IMG/VR virus record: IMGVR_UViG_3300044846_004119
Location: 113,136-177,135 of that record
DNA: 64,000 bases
Strand: one strand, 5' to 3'
Origin: a virus
Positions 50,417-58,490 of the stretch are shown piece after piece; position 1 is the first letter of the stretch; the number at the start of each line of letters is the position of its first letter. Position numbers and translations under genes: made by a program. The notes below the pieces were generated by a model. The model ran no database searches and was not told the DNA's origin. It saw nothing but the letters and a program-made list of their open reading frames with translations.

Positions 50417-51193
50417 ATGAATTTACAAGAAAACATACAAAGAATAAGAGAAATGATGATTTCTGAGGAGATGGTTCAATCAGACGCTTGGAAATCAATC
50501 AAACAAACTTTAGATATCCTTAAAGATAAGAAAAAAGTATTACTACTGAGTTGCTCCAACAGGTATAATTTTGATGAAAAGAATATAGACATACCAAAGT
50601 CTAAAATGATTGCAATGTACTTGAACGATGAGTTGGGTAATAAGTCAGTATTAATTGATGTCCCTGAACTTAAAATACTTCCTTGTGAAGGTAATGTATC
50701 AAGAAAAGATGGTAACTCTTGCGGGTTATTAAAAGCCGCTCTTAAAGATAAGAAAAAGAACCCATCAGGAGACCACAGATGTTGGGTTAACATTAACGAA
50801 CCTTCAGATGAGTTATGGAAGATATCAAAAGAGTTATTTGAGTCCGATGCGGTGATATTTTTTAGTTCAATAAGATGGGGACAAACAAATATGTATTACC
50901 AAAACTTAATTGAAAGATTAAATTGGTTGGAGAATAGACACACAACATTGGGTGAAGCCAACATTATCAAAGATATTGAAACAGGATTCATTTGTGTGGG
51001 TCAGAATTGGAATGGAGAAACCGTAACCAAAACACAAAAAGAAGTACACGAGTTTTATGGTTTCAAACCAAATAATGATTTGTATTGGAATTGGCAATAT
51101 ACCAAAGATAAGAATGACGAGACACAAAAATCATATAAAGCGTCACATAATAAATTTATAAAGGATACTAAACTTCCTGAAATAAAAGAGTAA
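50417..51193 (+). CDS. Tagged flavodoxin-fold (NADPH-FMN reductase-like) protein
   Basis: 258 aa from the ATG of MNLQENIQRIREMMISEE (I-S-E at 15-17). After the tag, KKVLLLSCSNRYNF (first strand and FMN loop) and FFSSIRWGQTNMYYQNLIER (second flavin loop, near 150-170) match flavodoxin-like NAD(P)H:FMN oxidoreductases. It would bind FMN and reduce flavin or a quinone. Its stop overlaps the next ATG by one base. Confidence 0.82.
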   Translation: MNLQENIQRIREMMISEEMVQSDAWKSIKQTLDILKDKKKVLLLSCSNRYNFDEKNIDIPKSKMIAMYLNDELGNKSVLIDVPELKILPCEGNVSRKDGNSCGLLKAALKDKKKNPSGDHRCWVNINEPSDELWKISKELFESDAVIFFSSIRWGQTNMYYQNLIERLNWLENRHTTLGEANIIKDIETGFICVGQNWNGETVTKTQKEVHEFYGFKPNNDLYWNWQYTKDKNDETQKSYKASHNKFIKDTKLPEIKE

Positions 51194-51852
51194 TGAACCT
51201 ACAAGAAAACATACAAAGGATTAAACAAATGATGGGACTTCTTACAGAAGAAGAAAAGTCTTATGAAAGTAAACCAATTGTCTTTGTTGGAACTGCGGGT
51301 AGTGGGAAATCTACTACCGCTAAAGCTTTGTCCGAAAAATTGGGAATACCACGTATTGATGTGGATGAAATGGAAGGTAGTGAAGAATATGAAAAATTGT
51401 GTAAGGATGAACCTGGTGTGGAAGTAAATATAGTAAGAACTTCAGATGGTCATAATTATGGTGAAACAAATGATGAATACAAAAGATGTGTTCTTACTAA
51501 ACTATTGGATAAATATGGTAATGATAAAGTAATTTTTGATATAGGTGGGGACAGTATAAAAAATCCTGACTTATTAGAAGATTTACCAAATCTATTTGTT
51601 TTTGGATTGCCAACAACACCTGAAGACGATAGACCATATATCCAATTTCTAAAACAAAGGAGAATTAAAAGGGCAACAGAAATGGGTCAAACTAATTTAG
51701 AGGATAAAACAAAAGACGAAGACATACAACAATCAATTAATAGTATTAGAGAATTTTATAAAGGTAAAACAACTATCAATCCACGTAATGAAAACGGGGA
51801 AAGTAAAACAACGGATGAATTAGTTGATGAGGTAATATTTAAACTTACATAA
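51193..51852 (+). CDS. Tagged P-loop kinase-like protein
   Basis: 219 aa. Tag MNLQENIQRIKQMMGLLTEE (L-T-E at 17-19). Walker A GTAGSGKST near 33-41 is followed by KALSEKLGIPRIDVDEM, as in shikimate-kinase-like small-molecule kinases. A lid-type basic region QRRIKRATEMGQT lies near 155-165. Substrate not known. The kinase domain starts just after the tag, as expected if the tag is removed. Confidence 0.85.
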   Translation: MNLQENIQRIKQMMGLLTEEEKSYESKPIVFVGTAGSGKSTTAKALSEKLGIPRIDVDEMEGSEEYEKLCKDEPGVEVNIVRTSDGHNYGETNDEYKRCVLTKLLDKYGNDKVIFDIGGDSIKNPDLLEDLPNLFVFGLPTTPEDDRPYIQFLKQRRIKRATEMGQTNLEDKTKDEDIQQSINSIREFYKGKTTINPRNENGESKTTDELVDEVIFKLT

Positions 51853-51853
51853 T

Positions 51854-52678
51854 ATGAACCTACAAGAAAACATATCAAGAATTAAATCAATGATGGGACT
51901 TCTTACAGAAGAAGAAATAAAACAAGAAATACCTTATGGTATCATAAAGTTTAGTGATAATAAAATATTGGTTGGTGATATGCACCAAACACCTTTAGAA
52001 CTACCTGATGAATGGGTTGAAAAAATTGTTAATGTTGCAAACGATAAAGGATATTATGGTGAAGGTATTGGACTTAAACATAATGAAGCGGTTACAAAAT
52101 CAAATTTTTATCATTTATTAAACCCAAAAAAGGAAATTGGTTCTTGGGATGAAAAATTAATTGAAAGTGGTGAAGTTCCGAAAGATAAAGAATATGTTTT
52201 TTTATATGCGTTATTCTCTAATCCAAAAGAGAATCGTAGATTAGAAAAGTTATTAAATAATATTGATGATGGTGATACCATATTTAATGTTCTTTTAAAA
52301 ACAATACCTGATTGGTCGGCGGATATGGGTAAATTTAATTTGGGTGAGAGAGAATTAACAAAGTTCCTTGAAGAAATTAGTGAACAAAATCATAATTTTA
52401 TTGAAATGTCCAAACAAGATGCAACTGAAGAGAATTTATCTAATTTTTTAGACGTAGGTGAAAAATTACAATGGCCATCAACAGAAAAAAATCCAAATTT
52501 ATGGCAACAATATCCTCATATGGCGGGTAAGTTTGCAAGAATAGCAACAACCATCAGAGACCAATTTTTAATAAACTCCGGACCTGGCGTTTATTTTGTC
52601 GGTGCGGGACATTTGAAAGATATTGTAGAAATGCCCGAAGGTAACAAATTAAATTTAATTGGAGGAGAAAAAATATGA
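51854..52678 (+). CDS. Tagged TraB/GumN-like protein
   Basis: 274 aa. Tag MNLQENISRIKSMMGLLTEE, nearly identical to its neighbour's at DNA level. ILVGDMHQTPLELP near 35-45 and GVYFVGAGHLKDIVEM near 245-260 carry the two GxxH motifs of the TraB/GumN/EreA superfamily, putative metal-dependent hydrolases. Overlaps the next gene by 4 bases. Confidence 0.75.
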   Translation: MNLQENISRIKSMMGLLTEEEIKQEIPYGIIKFSDNKILVGDMHQTPLELPDEWVEKIVNVANDKGYYGEGIGLKHNEAVTKSNFYHLLNPKKEIGSWDEKLIESGEVPKDKEYVFLYALFSNPKENRRLEKLLNNIDDGDTIFNVLLKTIPDWSADMGKFNLGERELTKFLEEISEQNHNFIEMSKQDATEENLSNFLDVGEKLQWPSTEKNPNLWQQYPHMAGKFARIATTIRDQFLINSGPGVYFVGAGHLKDIVEMPEGNKLNLIGGEKI

Positions 52679-53034
52679 ACCTACAAGAGAACATAAAAAG
52701 GATTAGAGAAATGATGAATCTGAATGAGTCAGATAAAAATAAGATTTGGTTATTAAGAAGACTGGAAACCCAAGATATAAAAGGTTACCTAGATGAACAA
52801 ATTGATAGTTTAACCAATCAAATTAGTCCTTGTGGTTATAGTACATTTGAAGATTATAAAGATATAATTTTTGAAGTTGCAGGAGCTAATTTTATTAATC
52901 ATTTTAGTGATGAACTTTATGTTAAACATGAAATGTCAGAAATTGAAGAAATTATATGGCACTTATTAACTAAAAAATATGGTAATTACCTTATAAATCA
53001 ATTTGACGGTAGAATCTGTGATGATGAGTATTAA
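52675..53034 (+). CDS. Tagged RRR-family helical protein
   Basis: 119 aa. Tag MNLQENIKRIREMMNLNES (L-N-E at 16-18) then LLRRLETQDIKGYLDEQID, an all-helical acidic domain related to those at 49846 and 53036. Function unknown; probably a free-standing copy of the repeated unit of the next gene. Confidence 0.75.
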   Translation: MNLQENIKRIREMMNLNESDKNKIWLLRRLETQDIKGYLDEQIDSLTNQISPCGYSTFEDYKDIIFEVAGANFINHFSDELYVKHEMSEIEEIIWHLLTKKYGNYLINQFDGRICDDEY

Positions 53035-53035
53035 T

Positions 53036-55030
53036 ATGAACCTACAAGAGAACATAAAAAGAATATTAAGGGAAGAAAGAAAACTTTCTAATTTTCTTAG
53101 AAGAAGATTGGAAATGTTGGATTATGAGGTTGAACGATTTAATAAATGGGGAGGTCATAATATATGTATATTTTTTAAAAGTGATATAGAATATTTTGAA
53201 ACAATTATGGAGAATGCAATTGATGCTATGTATTATAATTATTTTTCTCATATGGATGATAATTCAGGAGAATGGGCTCATGAATATCTTGATATGGTTA
53301 ATTATATTAGAGAAAACTACCAAAACAAAATAATGAAACATTACGATGATAATTGTGGTTCAGGTTTAAGTTCTATAAAAGAATCAACATTCTTTCGTAG
53401 AAGGGTTGATATGAGTTTAATAAATAAAGAATTCTTTGAAAATTTAAATATTATTACCGATGTTTATTTAAAAAAATATAATGAGGGGATAAATTTTAAT
53501 TTTGAAACCTTTGAACATCATCTCATACATTATCTTATGGATGGGTATCATGGTGAATTATCTAATGACGATTATGATAATTTCCCATATGATGAGGTTT
53601 ATAATTTTCTTTTAAATTATTTTCATGATAAGATTAAAGATAGATATGACACTTTTTTTGGTAATAAAATTAACGAATCAGTTGACAAATCTGAAGACAA
53701 AAAACTTAAGTTGGTTAAGGATATTATATATAACATGTTTGATGATATTATTGATTTAGAATATCACACTGAAAGAAATGAGATTATGGTTTACTATGAT
53801 AAACAAGAAGAATTAGAGAGTTCAGAAATATGTGATATTATAAATGATTTTACCGGTTTAAATGTTGTTCCTTGGTATGTTTATGATAAACGAGTAGAAT
53901 TAAAAAAGGAACCTGATTTTTATATAGATACTGAAAGATATGAGGAAGAGATTTATGAAAATTATAGTCCTGCTGGTAAAGAAATAACTCCAAACAAAAT
54001 TGTTATACATAAATCTAATCCTAAGTTCAGAGACAAGATTATAGAACAAGGATTAAAAGTTCGTGCTGGTGAATGTTATAAAATATATGCAGGATATGGA
54101 ACAAAATGTAAACCTGCAATATTTGCAACCAACTCAACAAATAAGAGATCGTGGTTTGATTCTACTTATGATGATGATGTTTGGGAAATTGATACAACAA
54201 TGATGCCCGAAATCAAATGGTATAAGGATAGACACTACGAATCAAGTAAAAAACATATAGTAACCTTTCAAGACATACCTAAAGAGGCAATCAAACTTAT
54301 TTATGAAGGTTCAGGTAAAGATGGGGGAATAATGGAATCAGTTGACAAATCTGAAGACAAAAAACTTAAGTTGGTTACAAAAATGATTCATAAGTTTTTT
54401 GATGATGTTAGTTTTATTGATATTAAAAAATATGAAAATAAACCAATGATAACAGTTTATTTTGATAACTATGAATATGCTGGTAATGAAGAGACTTATT
54501 TTGCCGAACAAATACAAAGTAAAATATATGAATATACAGGTATTAAACTTATTCCGTATTGGCACACTATTCAGTATAACACTGACGCAGATTTTCGTTT
54601 GGATGCCATTAAACTAAAATACGATAACGAAGGAAATGTTATAAACGAATCAGAAGATAAACTTAATATATTACTTAACCGTCACTTTGATGAGGTATTT
54701 GATAATCTAACATTGGTAATAGATAATGGTGGTTATTGTAGGTGGTTTTTTAATGATGAAGATATACCTGAAGATGACCATGATGATGATAGTGTTTTCA
54801 GTAAAAATCTTGCGGGTACTCTTTGGGTTCAGAACTGTGATGAGTTTAGAAAATTAGTTGATGTTAGGACTTATTTATCACTAAGCGCCCATGAGATTAA
54901 GATAAAATTAATGAGATACATAAACAATAGATACGAAGAACAATTCTTAGAAGGTTTTTTCGGAAAAGATGGATTTGTTAAAATTGTAGATAGTCATCAT
55001 TGTGTAGACTTATATGGTTTATTACCTTAA
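53036..55030 (+). CDS. Five-segment tagged protein with an ADP-ribosyltransferase-like domain
   Basis: 664 aa from the MNLQENIKRILREE tag (L-R-E 13). Every segment boundary has an (I/L)-x-E: IKE 116 before STFFRRRVD, INE 214 and IME 434 before SVDKSEDKKLKLV, INE 538 before SEDKLNIL. Segments 14-116 and 117-214 are RRR helical domains. Segment 215-434 ends with an ART-like region (VIHKSNPKFRDKIIEQGLKV, PAIFATNS, DVWEID, HIVTFQDIPKEAIKLIYEG). Segments 435-538 and 539-664 are alpha/beta. T4 Alt is a packaged ART processed in the same way; the parallel is inference. Confidence 0.82.
   Translation: MNLQENIKRILREERKLSNFLRRRLEMLDYEVERFNKWGGHNICIFFKSDIEYFETIMENAIDAMYYNYFSHMDDNSGEWAHEYLDMVNYIRENYQNKIMKHYDDNCGSGLSSIKESTFFRRRVDMSLINKEFFENLNIITDVYLKKYNEGINFNFETFEHHLIHYLMDGYHGELSNDDYDNFPYDEVYNFLLNYFHDKIKDRYDTFFGNKINESVDKSEDKKLKLVKDIIYNMFDDIIDLEYHTERNEIMVYYDKQEELESSEICDIINDFTGLNVVPWYVYDKRVELKKEPDFYIDTERYEEEIYENYSPAGKEITPNKIVIHKSNPKFRDKIIEQGLKVRAGECYKIYAGYGTKCKPAIFATNSTNKRSWFDSTYDDDVWEIDTTMMPEIKWYKDRHYESSKKHIVTFQDIPKEAIKLIYEGSGKDGGIMESVDKSEDKKLKLVTKMIHKFFDDVSFIDIKKYENKPMITVYFDNYEYAGNEETYFAEQIQSKIYEYTGIKLIPYWHTIQYNTDADFRLDAIKLKYDNEGNVINESEDKLNILLNRHFDEVFDNLTLVIDNGGYCRWFFNDEDIPEDDHDDDSVFSKNLAGTLWVQNCDEFRKLVDVRTYLSLSAHEIKIKLMRYINNRYEEQFLEGFFGKDGFVKIVDSHHCVDLYGLLP
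53675..53717 (+). repeat. 43-bp perfect direct repeat (second copy 54335-54377)
   Basis: The two copies are identical and 660 bases (220 codons) apart within one gene, encoding ESVDKSEDKKLKLV at the start of two segments. The flanking domain sequences have diverged, so the repeat probably reflects recombination at the segment boundary. Confidence 0.95.
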
Positions 55031-55037
55031 TCATAAT

Positions 55038-55205
55038 ATGACAACAATCGAAATTCAAATTAAAGAGAAAAATGAAATCTTAAAAGGTCTTGAAAAAACG
55101 TATGAAACACTTTTAGCATTTAAGAAATCAAAAAATAGTGAGTTAGTAGTTTTACGTAATAATAAGATTGTAAAACTAAAACCATATAAGTCCACAACCT
55201 TATAA
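55038..55205 (+). CDS. Small hypothetical protein
   Basis: 55 aa from ATG 55038, just after the previous stop. A charged helix (QIKEKNEILKGLEKTYETLL) then LVVLRNNKIVKLKPYK. Function unknown. The 153 bases that follow hold an inverted repeat (AATCCC/GGGGATT near 55286-55311) that may end this operon. Confidence 0.65.
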   Translation: MTTIEIQIKEKNEILKGLEKTYETLLAFKKSKNSELVVLRNNKIVKLKPYKSTTL

Positions 55206-55358
55206 TGTAAAATACTGTTTACAAAATAACGTGTATTTGTAAATTATATTTTACGTTATATCAACGTAGACACAAACAAAAGAATCCCAAAATACTAATG
55301 ATTGGGGATTAGGTAACACAGAAATTGAGTATAAAATTTATTAATTATAAATAAGATA

Positions 55359-56207
55359 ATGGAAAAAATAGGAGTTATAGGACAGGGGTTTGTAGGAAAT
55401 TCAGTTAAAGAAGGAATGAAGAATTATTTTGATGTAAGAACATACGATACCAATGGTAATTGCAATGAACCTTCTTTAAAAAGTTTAATTGAAAATGTAA
55501 ATGAGTTATTTCTTTGTGTACCTACTCCAATGAGAAAATCGGGTGAATGTGATTTATCAATTGTAAAAGAATGTTTACAAGATATTTTAAGTATAGTTGA
55601 GTATTACCAAAAAGAAAATTTTATAGTAATACTCAAGTCAACTATTCCACCGGGAACTACAGAAAAATTAAACCAAGAATTTAAAAATATCCACATCGCT
55701 TTTAATCCGGAATTTTTAACTGAGGCAAATGCTGTTGAGGATTATAAAAACCAAAATAGAATAATTATAGGAGCCGATAGACCATACTCTTCAAGGATAA
55801 AACAGATATTTTCAAAAGCATTTCCAAAAGTGCCTATTATTAAAACATCCTCAACCATAGCTGAAACAATTAAATATGTTACAAATACATTTTTATCAAT
55901 GAAAGTTTCATATGCAAATGAGATATATCAATTATGTAATACTTTAGAAATTGATTATGATAAGGTAATTGAATATGCTAGATACGATGATAGGTTAGGC
56001 AATTCACATTGGTCGGTTCCAGGACCCGATGGTGATTTAGGATTTGGTGGTCATTGTTTTCCTAAAGATATCGCGGCTTTGCAATATTTAATGAAAACAC
56101 TAAATGTTGATTCAACAATGTTAGATTCGACTATTACAAAAAATGAAATGGTACGAACAGATAAAGATTGGGAAAAACAAATCGGACGGGCTGTCTCAAA
56201 AAACTAA
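55359..56207 (+). CDS. UDP-glucose/GDP-mannose dehydrogenase family protein, short form
   Basis: 282 aa. NAD site GVIGQGFVGNSV at 4-15, CVPTPMRKSGECDLS, KSTIPPGTT, FNPEFLTEANAVEDY and the catalytic-Cys region LGFGGHCFPKDIAALQ (Cys near 229) are intact. Cellular enzymes have about 390-450 residues; the C-terminal UDP-binding domain is missing, so substrate binding may differ or need a partner. The family oxidises a nucleotide sugar to a uronic acid. Another glycan gene beside RmlB/C and GT2. Confidence 0.9.
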   Translation: MEKIGVIGQGFVGNSVKEGMKNYFDVRTYDTNGNCNEPSLKSLIENVNELFLCVPTPMRKSGECDLSIVKECLQDILSIVEYYQKENFIVILKSTIPPGTTEKLNQEFKNIHIAFNPEFLTEANAVEDYKNQNRIIIGADRPYSSRIKQIFSKAFPKVPIIKTSSTIAETIKYVTNTFLSMKVSYANEIYQLCNTLEIDYDKVIEYARYDDRLGNSHWSVPGPDGDLGFGGHCFPKDIAALQYLMKTLNVDSTMLDSTITKNEMVRTDKDWEKQIGRAVSKN

Positions 56208-56229
56208 GATTGATAAAACACCACACATA

Positions 56230-56436
56230 ATGAACCCATATATCTATTACAACAAGTTAGACTCCAATAAAGAAATACAAGGTAAATTTCAGGCCATTGA
56301 TTTAGAAGAGGCAACTAAAATTGCTGCCAATAAAAAACAAATGACAGTAGAAGATTTTCTAACAGTATTTAAAGTAGAAGAATGGAAAAAACAGTTTACG
56401 TTAAAAAAAAGGGGGCAATTATTAACTTCTAAATAA
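56230..56436 (+). CDS. Small hypothetical protein
   Basis: 68 aa from ATG 56230 (a longer frame from 56143 overlaps the dehydrogenase). Starts NPYIYYNKLDSNKEIQGKFQ, with a helix ATKIAANKKQMTVEDFL. The pattern is that of small phage proteins of unknown function. Last gene before the gene-poor island. Confidence 0.7.
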   Translation: MNPYIYYNKLDSNKEIQGKFQAIDLEEATKIAANKKQMTVEDFLTVFKVEEWKKQFTLKKRGQLLTSK

Positions 56437-56640
56437 TCCCCTTGTTGTAAAATATATCAGGTCCTTATCGTTAGTATTAAATACATTATTAATGATGGAC
56501 AACAAAGGTTCCCTCCAAATAATAATATCATTAAATAAACCATTAAGTCTTTCGGGTTAAGGGTAATGAAACACTCTAACTATTCATTTCATCCTACCGT
56601 TCGTAAACTCACTACGGATTCCATTCATAATTAGATTCTT

Positions 56641-56718
56641 TCATTACGTATATTTTTTGTAGTATCGTATCATTTAAGTATATTTCCGTATCATTACGTA
56701 TCACTTTAGTATATTTCC
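56641..56718. repeat. Iteron-like short repeats
   Basis: TCATTACGTAT occurs at 56641-56651 and 56691-56701, exactly 50 bases apart (a third CATTACGTA near 57086), and AGTATATTTCC at 56677-56687 and 56708-56718. Related GTATC(A/G) units lie between. Confidence 0.8.
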
Positions 56719-56889
56719 CCCCATATACATAGAGACCCCCGATTACTAAGGGACATTTATCTGAGAGACATATAGTATACTCTTTATAGTGTTCATCTCT
56801 AAGGAAGGTTCATAATGAACGGGTAAATTAAATGAACATTCATAGAGTATAAGATTATTCTATGGTAACTTATTATTCATATCAGTCTT

Positions 56890-56906
56890 GTGAGGTTAAA
56901 CCTCAC
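56890..56906. repeat. 17-base perfect palindrome
   Basis: GTGAGGTT-A-AACCTCAC is a perfect 8-bp inverted repeat with a one-base centre, the form of a dimeric-protein operator rather than a hairpin. Confidence 0.85.
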
Positions 56907-56970
56907 CACTGTGATACAAAAGATAAGTTCCACTTATTCCCACTATAGTATGTCATTATGGTATGTCAAC

Positions 56971-57009
56971 TTAAAGGGTCACTTGATAGGTGATTTAAAG
57001 GGTCACTTG
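56971..57009. repeat. 15-base direct repeat, 24-base period
   Basis: TTAAAGGGTCACTTG at 56971-56985 and 56995-57009, identical copies about two helical turns apart. Confidence 0.9.
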
Positions 57010-57273
57010 GGGGGTGTTATATGTCCCCTGACGGGTCGTTGAAGTGATAATTCTAACACACTACGTGTTCCACCGCTCTATGAACCATTACGTACATTAT
57101 TTGCTGGAATACATACATACTTAAAAAACTGGTCCTGTAGGGGTCTACAGAGGGGAAAAAGTGGTCATCAGTATGTCGTAGTGACCATAAACGGTGGTAA
57201 TTAGTGGGTAGAAATACATAGAACAAAGTGGGATAAAGTGGGTGAGGGGATTATCCCCATTGACAAGCGTGAC

Positions 57274-57383
57274 TGACATTCTGTCATTTCCTAATAAATC
57301 AAGTCTTATTTTAACTAAAGTTATCAACAATTTCCCCCCTGACATAGTGTCATGACCAATGTTAATAAATAAAGTTATCGACA
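57274..57383. repeat. Two palindrome plus DnaA-box-like modules
   Basis: TGACA-TTC-TGTCA (57274-57286) is followed by TTATCAACA (57321-57329); TGACA-TAG-TGTCA (57340-57352) is followed by TTATCGACA (57375-57383). The nonamers differ by one base from the DnaA box TTATNCACA, and AAAGTTATC(A/G)ACAATT is conserved around both. Confidence 0.75.
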
Positions 57384-57434
57384 ATTAACTGTACCATTGT
57401 GTACTATGTATTATATTTATTAAAAAACACAGTT

Positions 57435-57743
57435 ATGAAAATGTATTTAGATGACTTTTCAACAAGGATATCCCTAACAGAACATGGATATGATGTAATA
57501 TATAGTGAAGGAGAATTTACAGGAACGGTAAGTTACGTAAGATATGTAAGTGAGATAGGTAGGGTGATGAAGGGGAAACCTGTATACCTTATGACAAATT
57601 CAGACATGGGGGACATTATAGAATGTGTTCACCATAAGACCCCACTATCAAGTGAAGACTTCAACAAAATGAACATGGAGATTAGAACTCACTCAAAAAA
57701 CATAATCACTGAGTTTATTTCTCAAAAGGGTCTTCCCCAATAA
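57435..57743 (+). CDS. Small hypothetical protein next to the repeat island
   Basis: 102 aa from ATG 57435 (frame open from 57399). Alpha/beta (GYDVIYSEGEFTGTVSYVRY), ends with a helix. A TATTTATT box (about 57415) precedes it. Its position beside the repeat island makes a DNA-linked role possible but nothing in the sequence shows it. Confidence 0.72.
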   Translation: MKMYLDDFSTRISLTEHGYDVIYSEGEFTGTVSYVRYVSEIGRVMKGKPVYLMTNSDMGDIIECVHHKTPLSSEDFNKMNMEIRTHSKNIITEFISQKGLPQ

Positions 57744-57870
57744 TATGTCGTCGCCAAAACTTAAGGAACTTACTATCATCATTTAACTTGGGGATAATAA
57801 AAAGTTCTGTAATGTATATGAATACAATAAACGACAATCCAAATACTAAGGTAATTAAATAATAATTCAT
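57715..57870 (-). CDS. Small membrane protein (51 aa)
   Basis: Starts MNYYLITLVFGLSFIVFIYI, one membrane helix, then LFIIPKLNDDSKFLKFWRRH and an acidic end. It overlaps the previous gene tail to tail by 29 bases and follows the zincin gene by one base in the same direction, so it belongs to that unit. The KFLKFWRRH segment looks like a conserved cytoplasmic motif. Confidence 0.72.
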   Translation of the reverse strand: MNYYLITLVFGLSFIVFIYITELFIIPKLNDDSKFLKFWRRHIIGEDPFEK

Positions 57871-57871
57871 T

Positions 57872-58303
57872 CTAATAAGTATTTTCTATTTCAGTTAATA
57901 ATATAGGGTTATGAATTAATTCATTCTCTCTAGCCTCAATCTCAAAGGGGTGATTGTCATAACCATACTTATCCAACATCTTTGCATATTTGGTACGACA
58001 AGGTTGTAAAGAGTGGGTGTACTCATGAATATATGTTTTAGTGAAATCCCCCAAGGTCTTAAGGTTATCTTTATATAAACTAATCTGATTATCATAAGGA
58101 CAGTAAAGACCATATAACATTTCCTCAAAGGGGTTGTCTTCAATAACAACACTTAACTTATACTTCTTAGTATTGTTCACCCCAAGATTATTTACACAGT
58201 ATTTCTTACACTTCTTAACAATAGACTTTAACTCCTTGTCACTGAATAGATACAAGGGGATGGAAGAATATAAACCAAAGAATGTATATAAAGACTTTAT
58301 CAT
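57872..58303 (-). CDS. Zincin-type metalloprotease-like protein
   Basis: 143 aa from ATG 58303, chosen because a minus-strand TATCTTTG box lies 6 bases upstream. TYIHEYTHSLQPC (HExxH near 98-102) with PFEIEAREN (third ligand Glu, near 124-130) fits small gluzincin or SprT-like families. The N-terminus is hydrophobic (LYTFFGLYSSIPLYLF), a possible membrane anchor. Protease activity is predicted from the motif only. Confidence 0.78.
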   Translation of the reverse strand: MIKSLYTFFGLYSSIPLYLFSDKELKSIVKKCKKYCVNNLGVNNTKKYKLSVVIEDNPFEEMLYGLYCPYDNQISLYKDNLKTLGDFTKTYIHEYTHSLQPCRTKYAKMLDKYGYDNHPFEIEARENELIHNPILLTEIENTY

Positions 58304-58309
58304 ATAATA

Positions 58310-58317
58310 CAAAGATA
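58310..58317 (-). promoter_or_regulatory. Minus-strand TATCTTTG box for the zincin gene
   Basis: The complement reads TATCTTTG, six bases before ATG 58303, so the message would be leaderless or nearly so. Confidence 0.6.
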
Positions 58318-58371
58318 CATATTATTCCCCACTCCACCAAATAATATTGGGGTAAAATAAATACTTATTCC

Positions 58372-58403
58372 TTTGGCCATGTCAATCCTTTTCCGTACCT
58401 TTG
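58372..58403 (+). promoter_or_regulatory. Consensus Bacteroidota promoter, TTTG-N20-TACCTTTG
   Basis: TTTG (58372-58375), 20 bases, then TACCTTTG (58396-58403). One of the best promoter matches in the window, yet no coding frame follows, which points to an RNA gene. Confidence 0.75.
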
Positions 58404-58404
58404 T

Positions 58405-58490
58405 ATAGTCGGTGGTTAAGTCCGAGACGGGTTCGAGGGGTACAGTCTTCGCAGAGGCTAGACTCCAGCCTGCCTTTCCCCCACACTTAT
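58405..58490 (+). ncRNA. Candidate structured small RNA
   Basis: Directly downstream of the consensus promoter is a GC-rich stretch that can fold: TCGG/CCGA (58410-58413 with 58422-58425), an outer GGGG/CCCC pair (58437-58440 with 58478-58482) enclosing AGGCT-AGACTCC-AGCCT (58455-58471), a 5-bp stem with a 7-base loop; AGTCT/AGACT is an alternative pairing. GGGTTCGA resembles a tRNA T-loop but a full tRNA or tmRNA cannot be drawn. The length and 3' end are uncertain. Family not recognised. Confidence 0.45.

Larger units (their letters stand above)
56437..57434. other. 1-kb non-coding, repeat-rich island; candidate replication origin or control region
   Basis: No frame here looks coding. The stretch is less AT-rich than the genes and full of ordered signals: direct repeats near 56641-56718, a 17-base palindrome at 56890-56906, a 15-base direct repeat at 56971/56995, a CTGTAG/CTACAG hairpin at 57135-57150, GGGGATTATCCCC at 57248-57260, and two palindrome plus DnaA-box-like modules at 57274-57383. 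The density of iteron-like elements is what one expects of an origin or a regulatory hub; the function is inferred. Confidence 0.55.

Noticed and set aside
57145-57384. Minus-strand 79-aa frame in the repeat island
   Set aside because: It crosses the palindromes and DnaA-box-like repeats, has no promoter, and its composition is not coding-like.
58405-58490. tRNA or tmRNA gene
   Set aside because: GGGTTCGA resembles a T-loop, but no acceptor stem or valid T stem can be paired and the 7-base loop lacks U33, so it is reported only as an unassigned RNA candidate.
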